Origin: Methanomethylovorans hollandica DSM 15978
GTDB taxonomy: Archaea; Halobacteriota; Methanosarcinia; Methanosarcinales; Methanosarcinaceae
NCBI RefSeq assembly: GCF_000328665.1
Contig: NC_019977.1
Span: 1,728,011 to 1,792,010, forward strand
Direction of reading: 5' to 3'
DNA: 64,000 nt
Shown: piece after piece, positions 34,547-43,703 of the stretch
Numbering within the stretch: position 1 is the first letter of the stretch
How the letters are laid out: each line of letters starts with the position of its first letter
Notes under the pieces: model-generated
Seen by the model: only the letters and a program-made list of their open reading frames with translations
Database searches by the model: none
What the model was told of the DNA's origin: nothing
Position numbers and translations under genes: made by a program

Positions 34547-34594
34547 GAAAGAAACTGGCATTGAAAGATATACCATAAAGATCCAGTTTCTTTC
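34547..34594 (+). terminator. 12-bp perfect hairpin downstream of the M1-like gene
   Basis: GAAAGAAACTGG (34547-34558) pairs perfectly with CCAGTTTCTTTC (34583-34594) across a 24-nt loop, followed by a T/A-rich run. It most likely ends or stabilises the upstream transcript. The long loop is unusual for a terminator; an IR of a lost element is the alternative. Confidence 0.55.
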
Positions 34595-34750
34595 ATTATT
34601 TATCTTTTATTTTATCTGCCATCTGTTCTTTCAGTTTTCACTTATATAGTATTTTATTAACACATCATTTTCTTTATTTCTCAATTATTTTTACTTATTC
34701 TAGCTTAAAGTAATATCTAAGTTCATCCATATGATGTCAGGAGTGAGATA

Positions 34751-35221
34751 ATGGCTGATATTCCGGATAAAGAAGATACTGATCTGCTGATCACGGATTG
34801 GGAAAGGAAGCAATTTCTTGCAGCATTACACAACCGCCTTTTCTGGGTGGGAGAAAAAATACCTTATTTTGTTGAAATGGAAGGTAAAAAATGCAAGCTG
34901 CATGACAGGGTCTGGGAACTGATCAACAAGGAAACAATATCAGATGATGAAAAACAGGAGATTGAAGAATGTATTCAACTGTTAAAGAAAAAGGAACTCA
35001 TAGATGAACTGGAGCTGGAAACTAAAGAAATGACCCGGGAAGAAGCAAAAGGACTGTTCGATGAAACTGCCGGGTTGTTACGTGCAATAATGGACCTTCG
35101 GGAGATCGAGGAAGGCATCTCAAAAGAAAAAGAAAAAAAATTCCATGAAATGTTTTCAACACAACGCACTGAAGAGATACGCAGATGGTTGAATTTCTTA
35201 AAGGATGCCGGAAAGGTATGA
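34751..35221 (+). CDS. Hypothetical charged helical protein (156 residues)
   Basis: Soluble, very acidic and lysine/glutamate-rich protein. About residues 55-135 would form long helices or coiled coil (DDEKQEIEECIQLLKKKELI, EEGISKEKEKKFHEMF). The N-terminus contains WERKQFLAALHNRLFWVGEKIP. Only a few residues resemble a known family (a DUF5788-like pattern is possible but unverified). A SD-like GGAGTGAGA precedes the start. Promoter region 34680-34740 is AT-rich. Function unknown. Confidence 0.65.
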   Translation: MADIPDKEDTDLLITDWERKQFLAALHNRLFWVGEKIPYFVEMEGKKCKLHDRVWELINKETISDDEKQEIEECIQLLKKKELIDELELETKEMTREEAKGLFDETAGLLRAIMDLREIEEGISKEKEKKFHEMFSTQRTEEIRRWLNFLKDAGKV

Positions 35222-35300
35222 GCTCCAATCTGGTTGATTCATATGAGAAATCAGCAAATTGGTATAAATTATTGTATGTGAGATACAAATCTTTTGTTGA

Positions 35301-35390
35301 ATTACCTTAGACGCTCTTGACAAAGTGTCCTTAGACGAGGAAGACCCTGAATGGTATGCCTGGTTCTCAGGACCGGATCAAGAAATGTGA
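35301..35390 (+). pseudogene. C-terminal remnant of an unknown protein
   Basis: A 29-codon frame reading ITLDALDKVSLDEEDPEWYA then WFSGPDQEM ends at a TGA. It has coding-like composition but no start codon with SD, and an upstream in-frame stop is adjacent. Probably the tail of a lost gene. Confidence 0.35.
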
Positions 35391-35391
35391 A

Positions 35392-35469
35392 TCAAGAAAT
35401 GGATAATTTCATTTGATCGATACCATTGATAATTATAGAGGTGCTTATCACCATTACCACTATATTCAT
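35392..35469 (-). CDS. 25-residue single-helix microprotein
   Basis: ATG at 35469 is preceded by GAGAGGT with 7-nt spacing, and by a TATA-like AAATATATT about 45-55 nt upstream. The product MNIVVMVISTSIIINGIDQM plus KLSIS is one hydrophobic helix. Its VVMVIST segment resembles the 38-residue ORF at 29976. A larger 63-codon frame encloses it, but the SD supports the inner start. No other content is seen in 35222-35658 apart from the remnant just listed. Confidence 0.45.
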   Translation of the reverse strand: MNIVVMVISTSIIINGIDQMKLSIS

Positions 35470-35658
35470 TCCATTGACCTCTCTTAGGGGCGTATGCGGA
35501 TGAACTTTCAATATATTTAAGAAATTACATGGAAAAGGGGATATCCGTTCCTCTGATTCATCACGAGAACAATAGATTTCCATGCTCTTCTATTTCCGAA
35601 AGAAGAAATAGTTATAAACTATAAAATACTTCTTTTATATTATTTTATAGGAATTATT

Positions 35659-36369
35659 ATGCTCGGCTCATATAGATCTCCTTTTAACATGGAAATAGAA
35701 GGCGTTTCCTTATCAGTGGAAAAACATGAAGATTCTCTCATATATCGCAGATGGGGAAATCTGGGAAGCACAGAAAGATTACTGTTGAAGGGTCCATGTA
35801 ATTTCTTACTCAATCCCATTGAACCGGTCAATATGCCTAAAAGGCTCACTCATTTTTTACTGGTGAACTTTAAACAGACGTTGATAATTGAACCGGGCAC
35901 CACAAAGAAAGTTTACATCACTTTCCCTATAGAACTGGGAGTTTTCGTATCCCAGGGAAGAGAGGACTTTGAGATTATAGATATCTTTTCTTTTGCACGG
36001 TTAAAGTACACTCTGTACGGTGCTCCAAGTAATGGGATCATCTGCAGGTACTGGGAAAGTGATGCATCCCTTTCTCCTCCGGACACGGATCCCTGGCATA
36101 CGGGTTACATAGACCTGAGGATTGTGAATGATACTGAACACATGACAGAGATCAGCAAGTCTTTGTTCAACGCCTATGCTATGAAGATCTACTATGAAGA
36201 AAATAAAGTTGTAATGAAAGCGGTCATGAAGGTCCAAAGCCGAAAATTAGCGGAAACGGAGTTCATTCACTGTCCTGGAAAAGGCAGGTTCAAAAAGGCC
36301 ATGGAACTCTACGTATCATCGAAACTAAGGGTAAGCGGCAGCAAATGCGTTATGGAGTACGGACTATGA
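35659..36369 (+). CDS. DUF432-family protein
   Basis: 236-residue archaeal protein of the DUF432 family; biochemical function unknown. Seen: YRRWGNLGSTERLLLKGPCNFLLNPIEPVNMPK, LLVNFKQTLIIEPGTTKKVYITFPIE and ARLKYTLYGAPSNGIICRYW. The repeated beta-strand pattern suggests a beta-rich fold. It overlaps the mechanosensitive channel gene by 4 nt if that gene starts at 36366, and such pairing recurs in archaea, so it may act with the channel. Confidence 0.8.
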   Translation: MLGSYRSPFNMEIEGVSLSVEKHEDSLIYRRWGNLGSTERLLLKGPCNFLLNPIEPVNMPKRLTHFLLVNFKQTLIIEPGTTKKVYITFPIELGVFVSQGREDFEIIDIFSFARLKYTLYGAPSNGIICRYWESDASLSPPDTDPWHTGYIDLRIVNDTEHMTEISKSLFNAYAMKIYYEENKVVMKAVMKVQSRKLAETEFIHCPGKGRFKKAMELYVSSKLRVSGSKCVMEYGL

Positions 36370-37241
36370 ACATCACGCTGCATGATGCTGTATCAGTTTC
36401 ATTATCCGACTATTCCATTCTCTTTTTAAGGATCACTTTTGTAGCTGCAATCGTGGTCATATCTATGATCACTGGAAAAATACTGTATATATACCTCATG
36501 AGGAGGCTGCAGGACAAAATGGACAGGAAACAACTGAGCATGCTGCTCAAACTTATGCGCTATAGTTTCATTTTCCTTGTCACTGTCTTTTTCATACTCC
36601 CGTTCATGGGAGTAGAGCTTTCAAGCCTGCTGGTTGCCGGAGGGGTGCTGGGTATCATTCTGGGTATTGCAGGCCAGAGCATTGTTGCGAATCTGATCTC
36701 AGGAATCTTCCTGACCCTTGAAAGACCTATTAAGATAGGAGACCAGGTGAACATAGATAATAATGCAGGAGTTGTTGAAGACATAACTTTTGTTTCCACC
36801 ATCATCAGAACCTTTGATGGACTGTATGTGCGCGTGCCCAACGATAAGGTCTTTCTCAATAACATCACCAATTTCGCTGCCAATGTAGCAAGAAGATTTG
36901 AGTATTCCATAAGGATAACATATGAAAGTGATGCTGACGAAGCCATTGGGATAATCAAAGGCATAATAGATGATGACCCAATAGCTTTTAAAAATCCGAC
37001 TCCTACGGTCTTTGTGGATAAGCTGGAAGATAACGGAGTCAATATCTTCGTAAGGATTTGGGCCCCATCCACTGAATGGTATTCTGTCAAAACCAGACTG
37101 TTGTGGATAATTAAAAAGTCACTTGAAGAGAATGGCATCAGGATAGCTCTGCCACAGCGCACTCTCTGGTTCGCCAACAGAATACCGGCAAATGAGATAG
37201 AAAGTTCAGAGAACGATTGTTCTATTTTTTCACATTATTGA
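36366..37241 (+). CDS. MscS-family mechanosensitive channel
   Basis: Small-conductance mechanosensitive channel that releases solutes on osmotic downshift. Three transmembrane helices lie before residue 120. The pore helix is glycine/alanine-rich (LLVAGGVLGIILGIAGQSIVANLISG), followed by ERPIKIGDQVNI and the beta domain RVPNDKVFLNNITNF. The frame opens at 36345, but ATG 36366 forms a typical ATGA overlap with the DUF432 stop and is chosen (291 residues). Confidence 0.92.
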   Translation: MNITLHDAVSVSLSDYSILFLRITFVAAIVVISMITGKILYIYLMRRLQDKMDRKQLSMLLKLMRYSFIFLVTVFFILPFMGVELSSLLVAGGVLGIILGIAGQSIVANLISGIFLTLERPIKIGDQVNIDNNAGVVEDITFVSTIIRTFDGLYVRVPNDKVFLNNITNFAANVARRFEYSIRITYESDADEAIGIIKGIIDDDPIAFKNPTPTVFVDKLEDNGVNIFVRIWAPSTEWYSVKTRLLWIIKKSLEENGIRIALPQRTLWFANRIPANEIESSENDCSIFSHY

Positions 37242-37309
37242 TGACAATTAAGCATACTTTTTTAGATTATAGAAATGGAAATAGAGATGTCTTATATGGT
37301 TATAATAAC

Positions 37310-37448
37310 GTGAGTATTCATTTTTTTTTGTTTATTGCAGTCTGCGATCTTCTCTGGACTTACTATCGGCTTGTTCGGTCTGAGCAGACTTCGGCTTGAA
37401 GTAGAAGCTGAACTTAATAACTCATTTGCTGTGAAGTTATTTTTCTAA
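37310..37448 (+). pseudogene. Remnant of a CNNM/HlyC (DUF21) membrane protein
   Basis: From 37329 the frame reads CLLQSAIFSGLTIGLFGLSR then LRLEVEAELNNSFAVKLFF, matching the first helix and loop of CNNM/CorC-type (DUF21) transporters. A GTG at 37310 would enter this frame if the 9-T tract at 37321-37329 were one base shorter. The frame stops at 37448, so at most about 45 residues remain: a broken gene. The rest of 37242-37562 holds the S-layer gene promoter and SD (GGAGAG near 37549). Confidence 0.6.
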
Positions 37449-37562
37449 AACATATTTCCATATTATCCGGTCATTCTCAGTGGATAAAATGTAATAAAAT
37501 GTATATACTCTTAAGATAATACTATTTTTGAAGATAGTAAATATTGAAGGAGAGATAAATAT

Positions 37563-40145
37563 ATGAAAATTAAGATATTCATAGTTACTCTGCTTTGCCT
37601 GGGCCTGTTATCCACTACGGCCCTGGCAGCAAATAATTCAACAGGTAACAGGATATGGGATGCTGCCCAGGAGCCCGCGCTGGAATACACCTGGTCACCC
37701 CTTAGTTATTCGGGTTTCTATTATGACCTGGACTCAGGCGAAGGCTCTGAAACGCTGACTGTTAAACTGGACAGCTATTCGGACAGGTCTATTGAAGAGA
37801 ATGACCTGACATATTCCACAAGACCGATAGAAACTGGTTTTGAGCGTAGTGAATGGGGTTCTTTCCAGATAATCGGTTTCATGGCAGAACGATACTTTGC
37901 GGGGTATTCTGGTAATACGGACTTTACAAGAGATGTCAGTCTGATAGCTGATGGGCAGCTTGCAAAGGTCCTCATAAATGAGGATGACGAAAAATCATTG
38001 TTCACAGGTTCATCACTGATCCTGGAAGAAGGATATGTGCTGGACATAACAGAGATCGATCTTAATGGTAACAAAGTGTTCGTCACCCTGAAGAAAAATG
38101 GCGTGCAGGTAGATAGCACCGTCATAGCCTCTAATCAGGATTACATTTATAAGACGAGAGTAGGTTCCACAGACGATTTCCCCCTTATAGTCGTGCATCT
38201 CGAGAACATATTCAGAGGAACTGAAACCAATGCAGTGTTTGTAAGGGGTGTCTTCCAGGTCTCTGACGAGTATATATCTGTACAGGGCAGTGACAACTAT
38301 GGGAGAATGAGAGTAAGGACAGTGAGCGATGCACAGATCACAATGTCAAATCCCGATGTCATAAACCTAAACGCAGGCAAGACCATTAACATAATGGGAA
38401 AACTGAATTTTGTTGTTGCCGACGATAGAGTTCTGCGTTTTGCCCCTGTTGTAGACATGACAGAGCCGGGAACATACGAGTTGCGTGGTACAGTTGCAGA
38501 CGGACCTTTTAACTGGACCGCACTGAATTTTGAAGGTTTCTACTACAACATTGATGAAGGCATAGGTACGGAATCACTGAAAGCAACAGCCTTGAGAGGA
38601 CGGACAATACCTACTGGCAACCTCGTATATTCCACAACAGCTCAGCAGGTCAGCTTTGACCACAGTGCCTGGGGAAAGTTCGAAGTGATAGGCTTCCTTG
38701 CACATAAGTACTTTGCAGGCTATCCGGACAATGCATTCACCAGTTCTGTAAGCATGGTCTCCCAAGGTCAGCTTTCCAAAGTGCTTATAGATAACGATGA
38801 TAAGAAATCGGCCTCTCCTGGATCATCTCTGGTACTCGAGGAAGGATATGTGCTTGATGTGGTTGAAGTAGACCTTAATGGTAACAGGGTGCTTGTCTCA
38901 CTCACACAGAATGGCCAGGAAGTAGACACTGGTATCCTTTCATCCAACACAGACTATGTATACAAAACTGATATTGGCTCCTCTGATGATGTACCCCAGA
39001 TAGTCGTCCATTTCGATCAGATATTCCAGGGACGTGAATTCGATGCTATCTTTGTACAGGGTATTTTCCAGGTATCCGAGGACTACATTACCCTTGAGGG
39101 TTCTGACAGGTTTGGCAGAATGGAGGTTTCCGGCATCTCTGAAAACGGTATAACTCTCAGGAACAGGAATTCCATCTCACTAACCAAAGACACTGTGATC
39201 TCTGTAATGGATGACATCTCAATAAAAGTGGCAGATTCGGACACTTTGAGATACTATCCGTTTGTGCTGACCACAACATCCTCAACCCAACAATTGTCCA
39301 TAGAAATGCCTGAAACGATCATAGCAGGAACAGCAGTGGACATAAAAGTGACTTCCCAGGGTGCAGCTGTGGAAGGTGCGGTCGTGAAGCTCAACAACGT
39401 GCAGAGAGGAACTACATCTAACGAAGGTATACTTTCTGTGACCTTGGGCGAGACCGGAACTTTCAAAGTGACTGCGGAAAAGGAAGGTTCTGTCACTGGT
39501 GCTCTGGATGTTGAGGTAATATCTGCAGATGATGCCACAAGAAAAATGGAAATAGAGATCAATCCAGAAACCGTGTTCGCAGGAGATGGGATAACAATAT
39601 CTGTAAAGAAGGCCATCGGTGGCGAACCTGTGAGAGGGGGAGCACTGTTCTATGATGGTACCGCCATAGGTAACACTTCTGCAGAGGGTATGCTCACATA
39701 CACACCAAGGGATGCAGGTATACACAAGATCAGAGTTGAAGCGGATGATCTGCTTCCGGCAGAGATTACCTTTGAGGTCGAAGCTGCAGAAAACATGTTC
39801 ACATATTCTGATCTGATCATTGAGCCGGCTTCAGTGGAACAGGGCAAGGAAGCGACCGTCAGTGTCAATGTCGCCAATACTGGCACCTCTGCAGGCGAGG
39901 TAAGAGTGGAACTGTTGGTGAACAATAATGTAACGGACGCACAGAACGTCTCTCTTACAGCAGGTGAAGAAAAGACTGTGAAGTTCACTGCAACCGCAGA
40001 CCAGCCTGGTACCGTCGATGTGCAGATAGGCAACCAGCAGGGCTCATTTGACGTAACGCAGAAGACTCCTTTTGTGGGAATAGTTGCAGCAATAGCCATA
40101 GTGGCAATGGTTGCTGTATTCAGGAACCGCAGAAACAAAGAATAA
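37563..40145 (+). CDS. S-layer protein with tandem DUF1608 domains
   Basis: 860-residue major cell-surface protein of the Methanosarcina type. A signal peptide (KIKIFIVTLLCLGLLSTTALA, cleaved near 23) is followed by two homologous S-layer domains of about 280 residues each (starting near WSPLSYSGFYYDLDSGEGSE and NWTALNFEGFYYNIDEGIGTE). Then come two immunoglobulin-like/PEGA-like repeats, a CARDB-like domain (NVANTGTSAGEVRVELLVNN) and a C-terminal transmembrane anchor (GIVAAIAIVAMVAVF) with basic tail. Domain 1 is acidic. Strong SD GGAGAG. A terminator hairpin follows at 40153. Likely target of the sugar cluster's glycan. Confidence 0.92.
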   Translation: MKIKIFIVTLLCLGLLSTTALAANNSTGNRIWDAAQEPALEYTWSPLSYSGFYYDLDSGEGSETLTVKLDSYSDRSIEENDLTYSTRPIETGFERSEWGSFQIIGFMAERYFAGYSGNTDFTRDVSLIADGQLAKVLINEDDEKSLFTGSSLILEEGYVLDITEIDLNGNKVFVTLKKNGVQVDSTVIASNQDYIYKTRVGSTDDFPLIVVHLENIFRGTETNAVFVRGVFQVSDEYISVQGSDNYGRMRVRTVSDAQITMSNPDVINLNAGKTINIMGKLNFVVADDRVLRFAPVVDMTEPGTYELRGTVADGPFNWTALNFEGFYYNIDEGIGTESLKATALRGRTIPTGNLVYSTTAQQVSFDHSAWGKFEVIGFLAHKYFAGYPDNAFTSSVSMVSQGQLSKVLIDNDDKKSASPGSSLVLEEGYVLDVVEVDLNGNRVLVSLTQNGQEVDTGILSSNTDYVYKTDIGSSDDVPQIVVHFDQIFQGREFDAIFVQGIFQVSEDYITLEGSDRFGRMEVSGISENGITLRNRNSISLTKDTVISVMDDISIKVADSDTLRYYPFVLTTTSSTQQLSIEMPETIIAGTAVDIKVTSQGAAVEGAVVKLNNVQRGTTSNEGILSVTLGETGTFKVTAEKEGSVTGALDVEVISADDATRKMEIEINPETVFAGDGITISVKKAIGGEPVRGGALFYDGTAIGNTSAEGMLTYTPRDAGIHKIRVEADDLLPAEITFEVEAAENMFTYSDLIIEPASVEQGKEATVSVNVANTGTSAGEVRVELLVNNNVTDAQNVSLTAGEEKTVKFTATADQPGTVDVQIGNQQGSFDVTQKTPFVGIVAAIAIVAMVAVFRNRRNKE

Positions 40146-40152
40146 GTTAGTG

Positions 40153-40191
40153 AGTGAGGATAATACAATCCTCACTTTCTCTTTTTTTTAC
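40153..40191 (+). terminator. Terminator of the S-layer gene
   Basis: AGTGAGGAT-AATACA-ATCCTCACT is a perfect 9-bp stem with a 6-nt loop, followed immediately by a T-rich run (TTCTCTTTTTTTT). An efficient terminator fits a highly expressed surface protein gene. Confidence 0.8.
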
Positions 40192-40198
40192 TGATCGT

Positions 40199-42901
40199 TT
40201 AATTTATGATTTCCAAATTTTTTCTCACACCAAATTTAATTATTTCATCTATGAGCAACAATGCAATGGCAAAGGGAACTGCCAAGAGTATATACTTTAT
40301 AGAAATCGGCGCTGTGTTGAAGACAGTATTGACCAGAGGATTGAAAATGATTAAACCAAGTATGATTAGTTCACTGGCTATTCCGAGAAGTACCATTCTG
40401 TTTCCGAAAAAGCCTCTTGTAAGCACAGACTGCCGTCTTGTACGGGATGTAAAGACATTAGCTATCTGACAGATGATAACAGCAGCAAAGAAAGCTGTGA
40501 TTGCCTGCATATAAAGCGGATCTGTAAACGGCAAAGCCTGCCCAAAGCTCCAGCCACCATCCCGCAGCACAGCAAAGTAACAGAAAAATCCGGCTGCTGC
40601 TTCAATAGGACCTTTGATACCATAGGATGTAAATAGTACCTGGCGTGTTAGCAGTTTCTCATCCTTTGACCTTGGTGGACGATGCATAATGTCACCTTCC
40701 CCCCTTTCTACTGCCAGGGCAAGTGCAGGTAGTATATCCGTACCCAGATCAATAGCCAGTATCAGCTGCACATTCATGGGCAGTGGCAGCGCTAATAACA
40801 CAAAGGCAATAAAAGGCAATATTTCAGGTACGTTGCTTGTAAGTATGTAGGCAATGAACTTCTTGATGTTATCAAACACAGTCCGTCCTTCTTCCACCGC
40901 ATTGACTATGGTCGCAAAATTATCATCCAGTAACACCATGTCCGCTGCTTCCTTTGCCACATCCGTGCCACTGCCCATGGCCACTCCCATGTCGGCAGTT
41001 TTCATAGCAGGTGCGTCATTGACACCATCACCTGTCATAGTAACGATTTCACCGGCAGCCTTGAAAGCCTGAACTATCTTGAGCTTTTGCATGGGCGATG
41101 TTCTGGCAAAGACAATCTTTGGAGCTTTGAGCCTCTCAGCCAGTTCCTGAGTGGACAGTTCAGCGAGTTCAGAGCCGATAATGATTTCAAGCTTTTCATT
41201 ATCGTCACAGAGACCTACCTGATGGGCTATAGACCTGGCAGTGATCGGATGATCACCGGTGATCATGACCACTTTTATCCCTGCCATGTGACATTTGTGG
41301 ATCGCCTCTTTTGCTTCAGGGCGGGGTGGGTCCACTGCACCTACAAGCCCCAGGAAAACAAATCCATTTTCACATTCCTGCAAATCTTCGACTTTCCTGA
41401 AGGCCAGAGCAAGCACTCTTTCACCTGCTTCTGCCATGGCAATGTGCTCATCCATGATCATCTCAGTACTCTTTCCATCAAGAGGCAGAGTACCATCCAC
41501 TGTGAGTAGCTGGCTACACATATTCATGACAACTTCAGGCGCACCTTTCAGGTAAGATTCCATTGTTCCTTCCAGGGTGGAACAAATGACCTGCATTCTC
41601 TCTTTCTTTGAGTCAAATGGATATTCCTGTAGCCGCGGATAGGCGTGCTTCAGTTTTTCGAGATCAGTGAACTGATTAGCGTACACTAACAGAGATCCTT
41701 CAGTAGGATCTCCCTTATATCCGGGAGGGTCCTCTATGATCCTTGAATTGTTGCACAGGCCAGCAACCCTTATTAGAGGTTCGGAGGGTCTTTGTTTTTC
41801 TTTGACATTCAGATAGCCTTCTCCTGTAAAGACAGAGTTTACAGCCATCTTGTTCTGGGTAAGCGTACCGGTCTTATCGGTGCATATCACAGTGGTGGAA
41901 CCCAGGGTCTCCACGGATTCTAGCTGTTTTATAAGTGCATTTTTTTTTGCCATTCTTCTGGAAGCAAGGCTCAGGGCGAGAGTGACTGTGGGCAGCAAGC
42001 CTTCCGGAACATTTGCCACAATTATACCTATAGCAAAAATGAGGTTCAGCAAGAATGTATCCTGCACGAAGGACCCTATTAAAAAGAAAGATATACCCAA
42101 AAAAATAGCGATCGAAGAGATCAACTTGATAAAACTGTTAAGTTCTTTTCTTAAGGGTGTTTCAACCGATGAAGTACGTTTGGTAAGGATAGCCAGACGA
42201 CCTATCTGAGTATTTGCTCCTGTGCCGAAAATGATAGCTTTACCGTTCCCGGTCTGCACAAGTGTGCCGGAGAATACCATATTCCTGCATTCAAGTATGT
42301 TGGGGTGGGTACACTCCAGAGAACGCAACTGGGGTTCAGCCTCTCCGGTTATGGGTGAATTATCTACCTTTAGGGAATTCACCTCTATGAGCCTGCCATC
42401 GGCAGGGACCTTGTCGCCTTCTTCAAGTAAGATCACATCCCCGGTAACTATGTCTGAGGCAAGTATTTCTGTAATTTCACCGTTTCTGAGAACCCTGGCT
42501 TTCGGAGGTATCAACTGGCGAAAGCTCTCCATTATCTTCTCTGCCTGGAATTCCTGAATGAACGTGAAGGTACTATTAAGGATCACTACAGCAAGCAGTG
42601 CTATGCCAATATAGAGGTTCCCCTGGCCGGGAGAAAGCCACTCTGCAATAAAAGCAAGTAATGAACCGACTGTAAGCAAAATTGAAAAGAAATTCCAGAA
42701 CTGTTTCAGGTACTTGTACAGTAAACTTTCCTTTCCGGTATCTTCGAGCACATTTGCTCCGTATTCTGTCAGCCTTTTGAGAGCTTCATCCTGCCTCAGT
42801 CCTGCATCACTGCTTTTCAAACGTGTGAACAGTTCATCAAAAGAAACCTGATGCTCATCACCATTTATCTGTACAGCATTGCCGCCGGTTCTTGCATCCA
42901 T
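40199..42901 (-). CDS. P2-type cation ATPase (Na/K- or Ca-ATPase-like)
   Basis: 900-residue plasma-membrane ion pump driven by ATP. Seen: phosphorylation site CTDKTGTLTQNKMAV (Asp near 341), TGEAEP, VPEGLLPTVTLALSLASRRMAKKNALIKQ (the P2C/P2A helix 4 ion-site region), ITGDHPITA, TMTGDGVNDAPAMKTADMGVAMG and ten or so hydrophobic helices. The PEGLLPTVT stretch is closer to Na/K-ATPases (PEGLLATVT) than to SERCA, so a Na+ pump is possible, but ion specificity is an inference. Monocistronic, convergent with the S-layer gene. Confidence 0.93.
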   Translation of the reverse strand: MDARTGGNAVQINGDEHQVSFDELFTRLKSSDAGLRQDEALKRLTEYGANVLEDTGKESLLYKYLKQFWNFFSILLTVGSLLAFIAEWLSPGQGNLYIGIALLAVVILNSTFTFIQEFQAEKIMESFRQLIPPKARVLRNGEITEILASDIVTGDVILLEEGDKVPADGRLIEVNSLKVDNSPITGEAEPQLRSLECTHPNILECRNMVFSGTLVQTGNGKAIIFGTGANTQIGRLAILTKRTSSVETPLRKELNSFIKLISSIAIFLGISFFLIGSFVQDTFLLNLIFAIGIIVANVPEGLLPTVTLALSLASRRMAKKNALIKQLESVETLGSTTVICTDKTGTLTQNKMAVNSVFTGEGYLNVKEKQRPSEPLIRVAGLCNNSRIIEDPPGYKGDPTEGSLLVYANQFTDLEKLKHAYPRLQEYPFDSKKERMQVICSTLEGTMESYLKGAPEVVMNMCSQLLTVDGTLPLDGKSTEMIMDEHIAMAEAGERVLALAFRKVEDLQECENGFVFLGLVGAVDPPRPEAKEAIHKCHMAGIKVVMITGDHPITARSIAHQVGLCDDNEKLEIIIGSELAELSTQELAERLKAPKIVFARTSPMQKLKIVQAFKAAGEIVTMTGDGVNDAPAMKTADMGVAMGSGTDVAKEAADMVLLDDNFATIVNAVEEGRTVFDNIKKFIAYILTSNVPEILPFIAFVLLALPLPMNVQLILAIDLGTDILPALALAVERGEGDIMHRPPRSKDEKLLTRQVLFTSYGIKGPIEAAAGFFCYFAVLRDGGWSFGQALPFTDPLYMQAITAFFAAVIICQIANVFTSRTRRQSVLTRGFFGNRMVLLGIASELIILGLIIFNPLVNTVFNTAPISIKYILLAVPFAIALLLIDEIIKFGVRKNLEIIN

Positions 42902-42943
42902 CTTAAATAATTATTGATCGATTCGTACTTAAAAGATATGCCC

Positions 42944-43582
42944 TCAGACCGAAGATAGAGCAGTATATACGCTCCAAATACCTGTTGTCACAAAGTTCAC
43001 AGCCAATGCTGCAAGGAAAAGTCCCATGATCCTTGTGAATACCAGCATGCCGTTATACCCTATATATTTATAGATACGCCTGGAGAACAGGTATATCACC
43101 AGACACACTGCAAACGTGATCAATATACTTAGTATCACCATGGACTTCTGCACCATGAGATCGGTGCTTCCCATGAGCACGATCACTGTGGTGATAGTTC
43201 CCGGACCTGTTAGCAGGGGCAATGCAATCGGGAAGATCCAGATATCGGACCGGTCCTGCGATTCACTTATCTCGTTCTCAGTGATACTTTCCCGGGATAC
43301 TTTTGCGAACATCATGTCCATTGCCACATGGAACAACAGTATGCCACCGGCAATGCGTAGCGAGTCGACGTTAATGCCGAAGAGGTCCAGCATCATCTCA
43401 CCGGTAATGGCAAAGAAGAGAGCTATGACACAGGCAAGGAATACCGCTTTTTTTGCAATGGTATTCTTCTCTGCAAAGGTCATGTGACTGGTAAGGGATA
43501 TAAAGGTCACAACTCCGCTGATGGGGTTAACTATCACGAAAACGGAAATTAGGGAATAGGTGAGAAAGGCCAGGTTATCCAT
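42944..43582 (-). CDS. MarC-family membrane protein
   Basis: 212-residue integral-membrane protein with six hydrophobic helices of the MarC/NAAT group. Seen: NPISGVVTFISLT near the N-terminus, LDLFGINVDSLRIAGGILLFHVAMDMM, and PIALPLLTGPGTITTVIVLM, the hallmark proline/glycine segment of the family. Substrate unsettled (amino acid or multiple-drug resistance roles were proposed for homologues). Same strand as the ATPase gene, 42 nt upstream of it; possibly cotranscribed. 43583-43703 holds only the promoter-like AT-rich spacer. Confidence 0.88.
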   Translation of the reverse strand: MDNLAFLTYSLISVFVIVNPISGVVTFISLTSHMTFAEKNTIAKKAVFLACVIALFFAITGEMMLDLFGINVDSLRIAGGILLFHVAMDMMFAKVSRESITENEISESQDRSDIWIFPIALPLLTGPGTITTVIVLMGSTDLMVQKSMVILSILITFAVCLVIYLFSRRIYKYIGYNGMLVFTRIMGLFLAALAVNFVTTGIWSVYTALSSV

Positions 43583-43703
43583 TCATGATCCACATTAAAC
43601 GTTGTTTTTCAGAGTAGTAGATTCTGCAAGAATCATGCTTTTAATTGCCACTGAACAGTTAAAAGCCTTATTATCAAAAAAGGTTAAAAGAAGCCAAAGG
43701 TGA

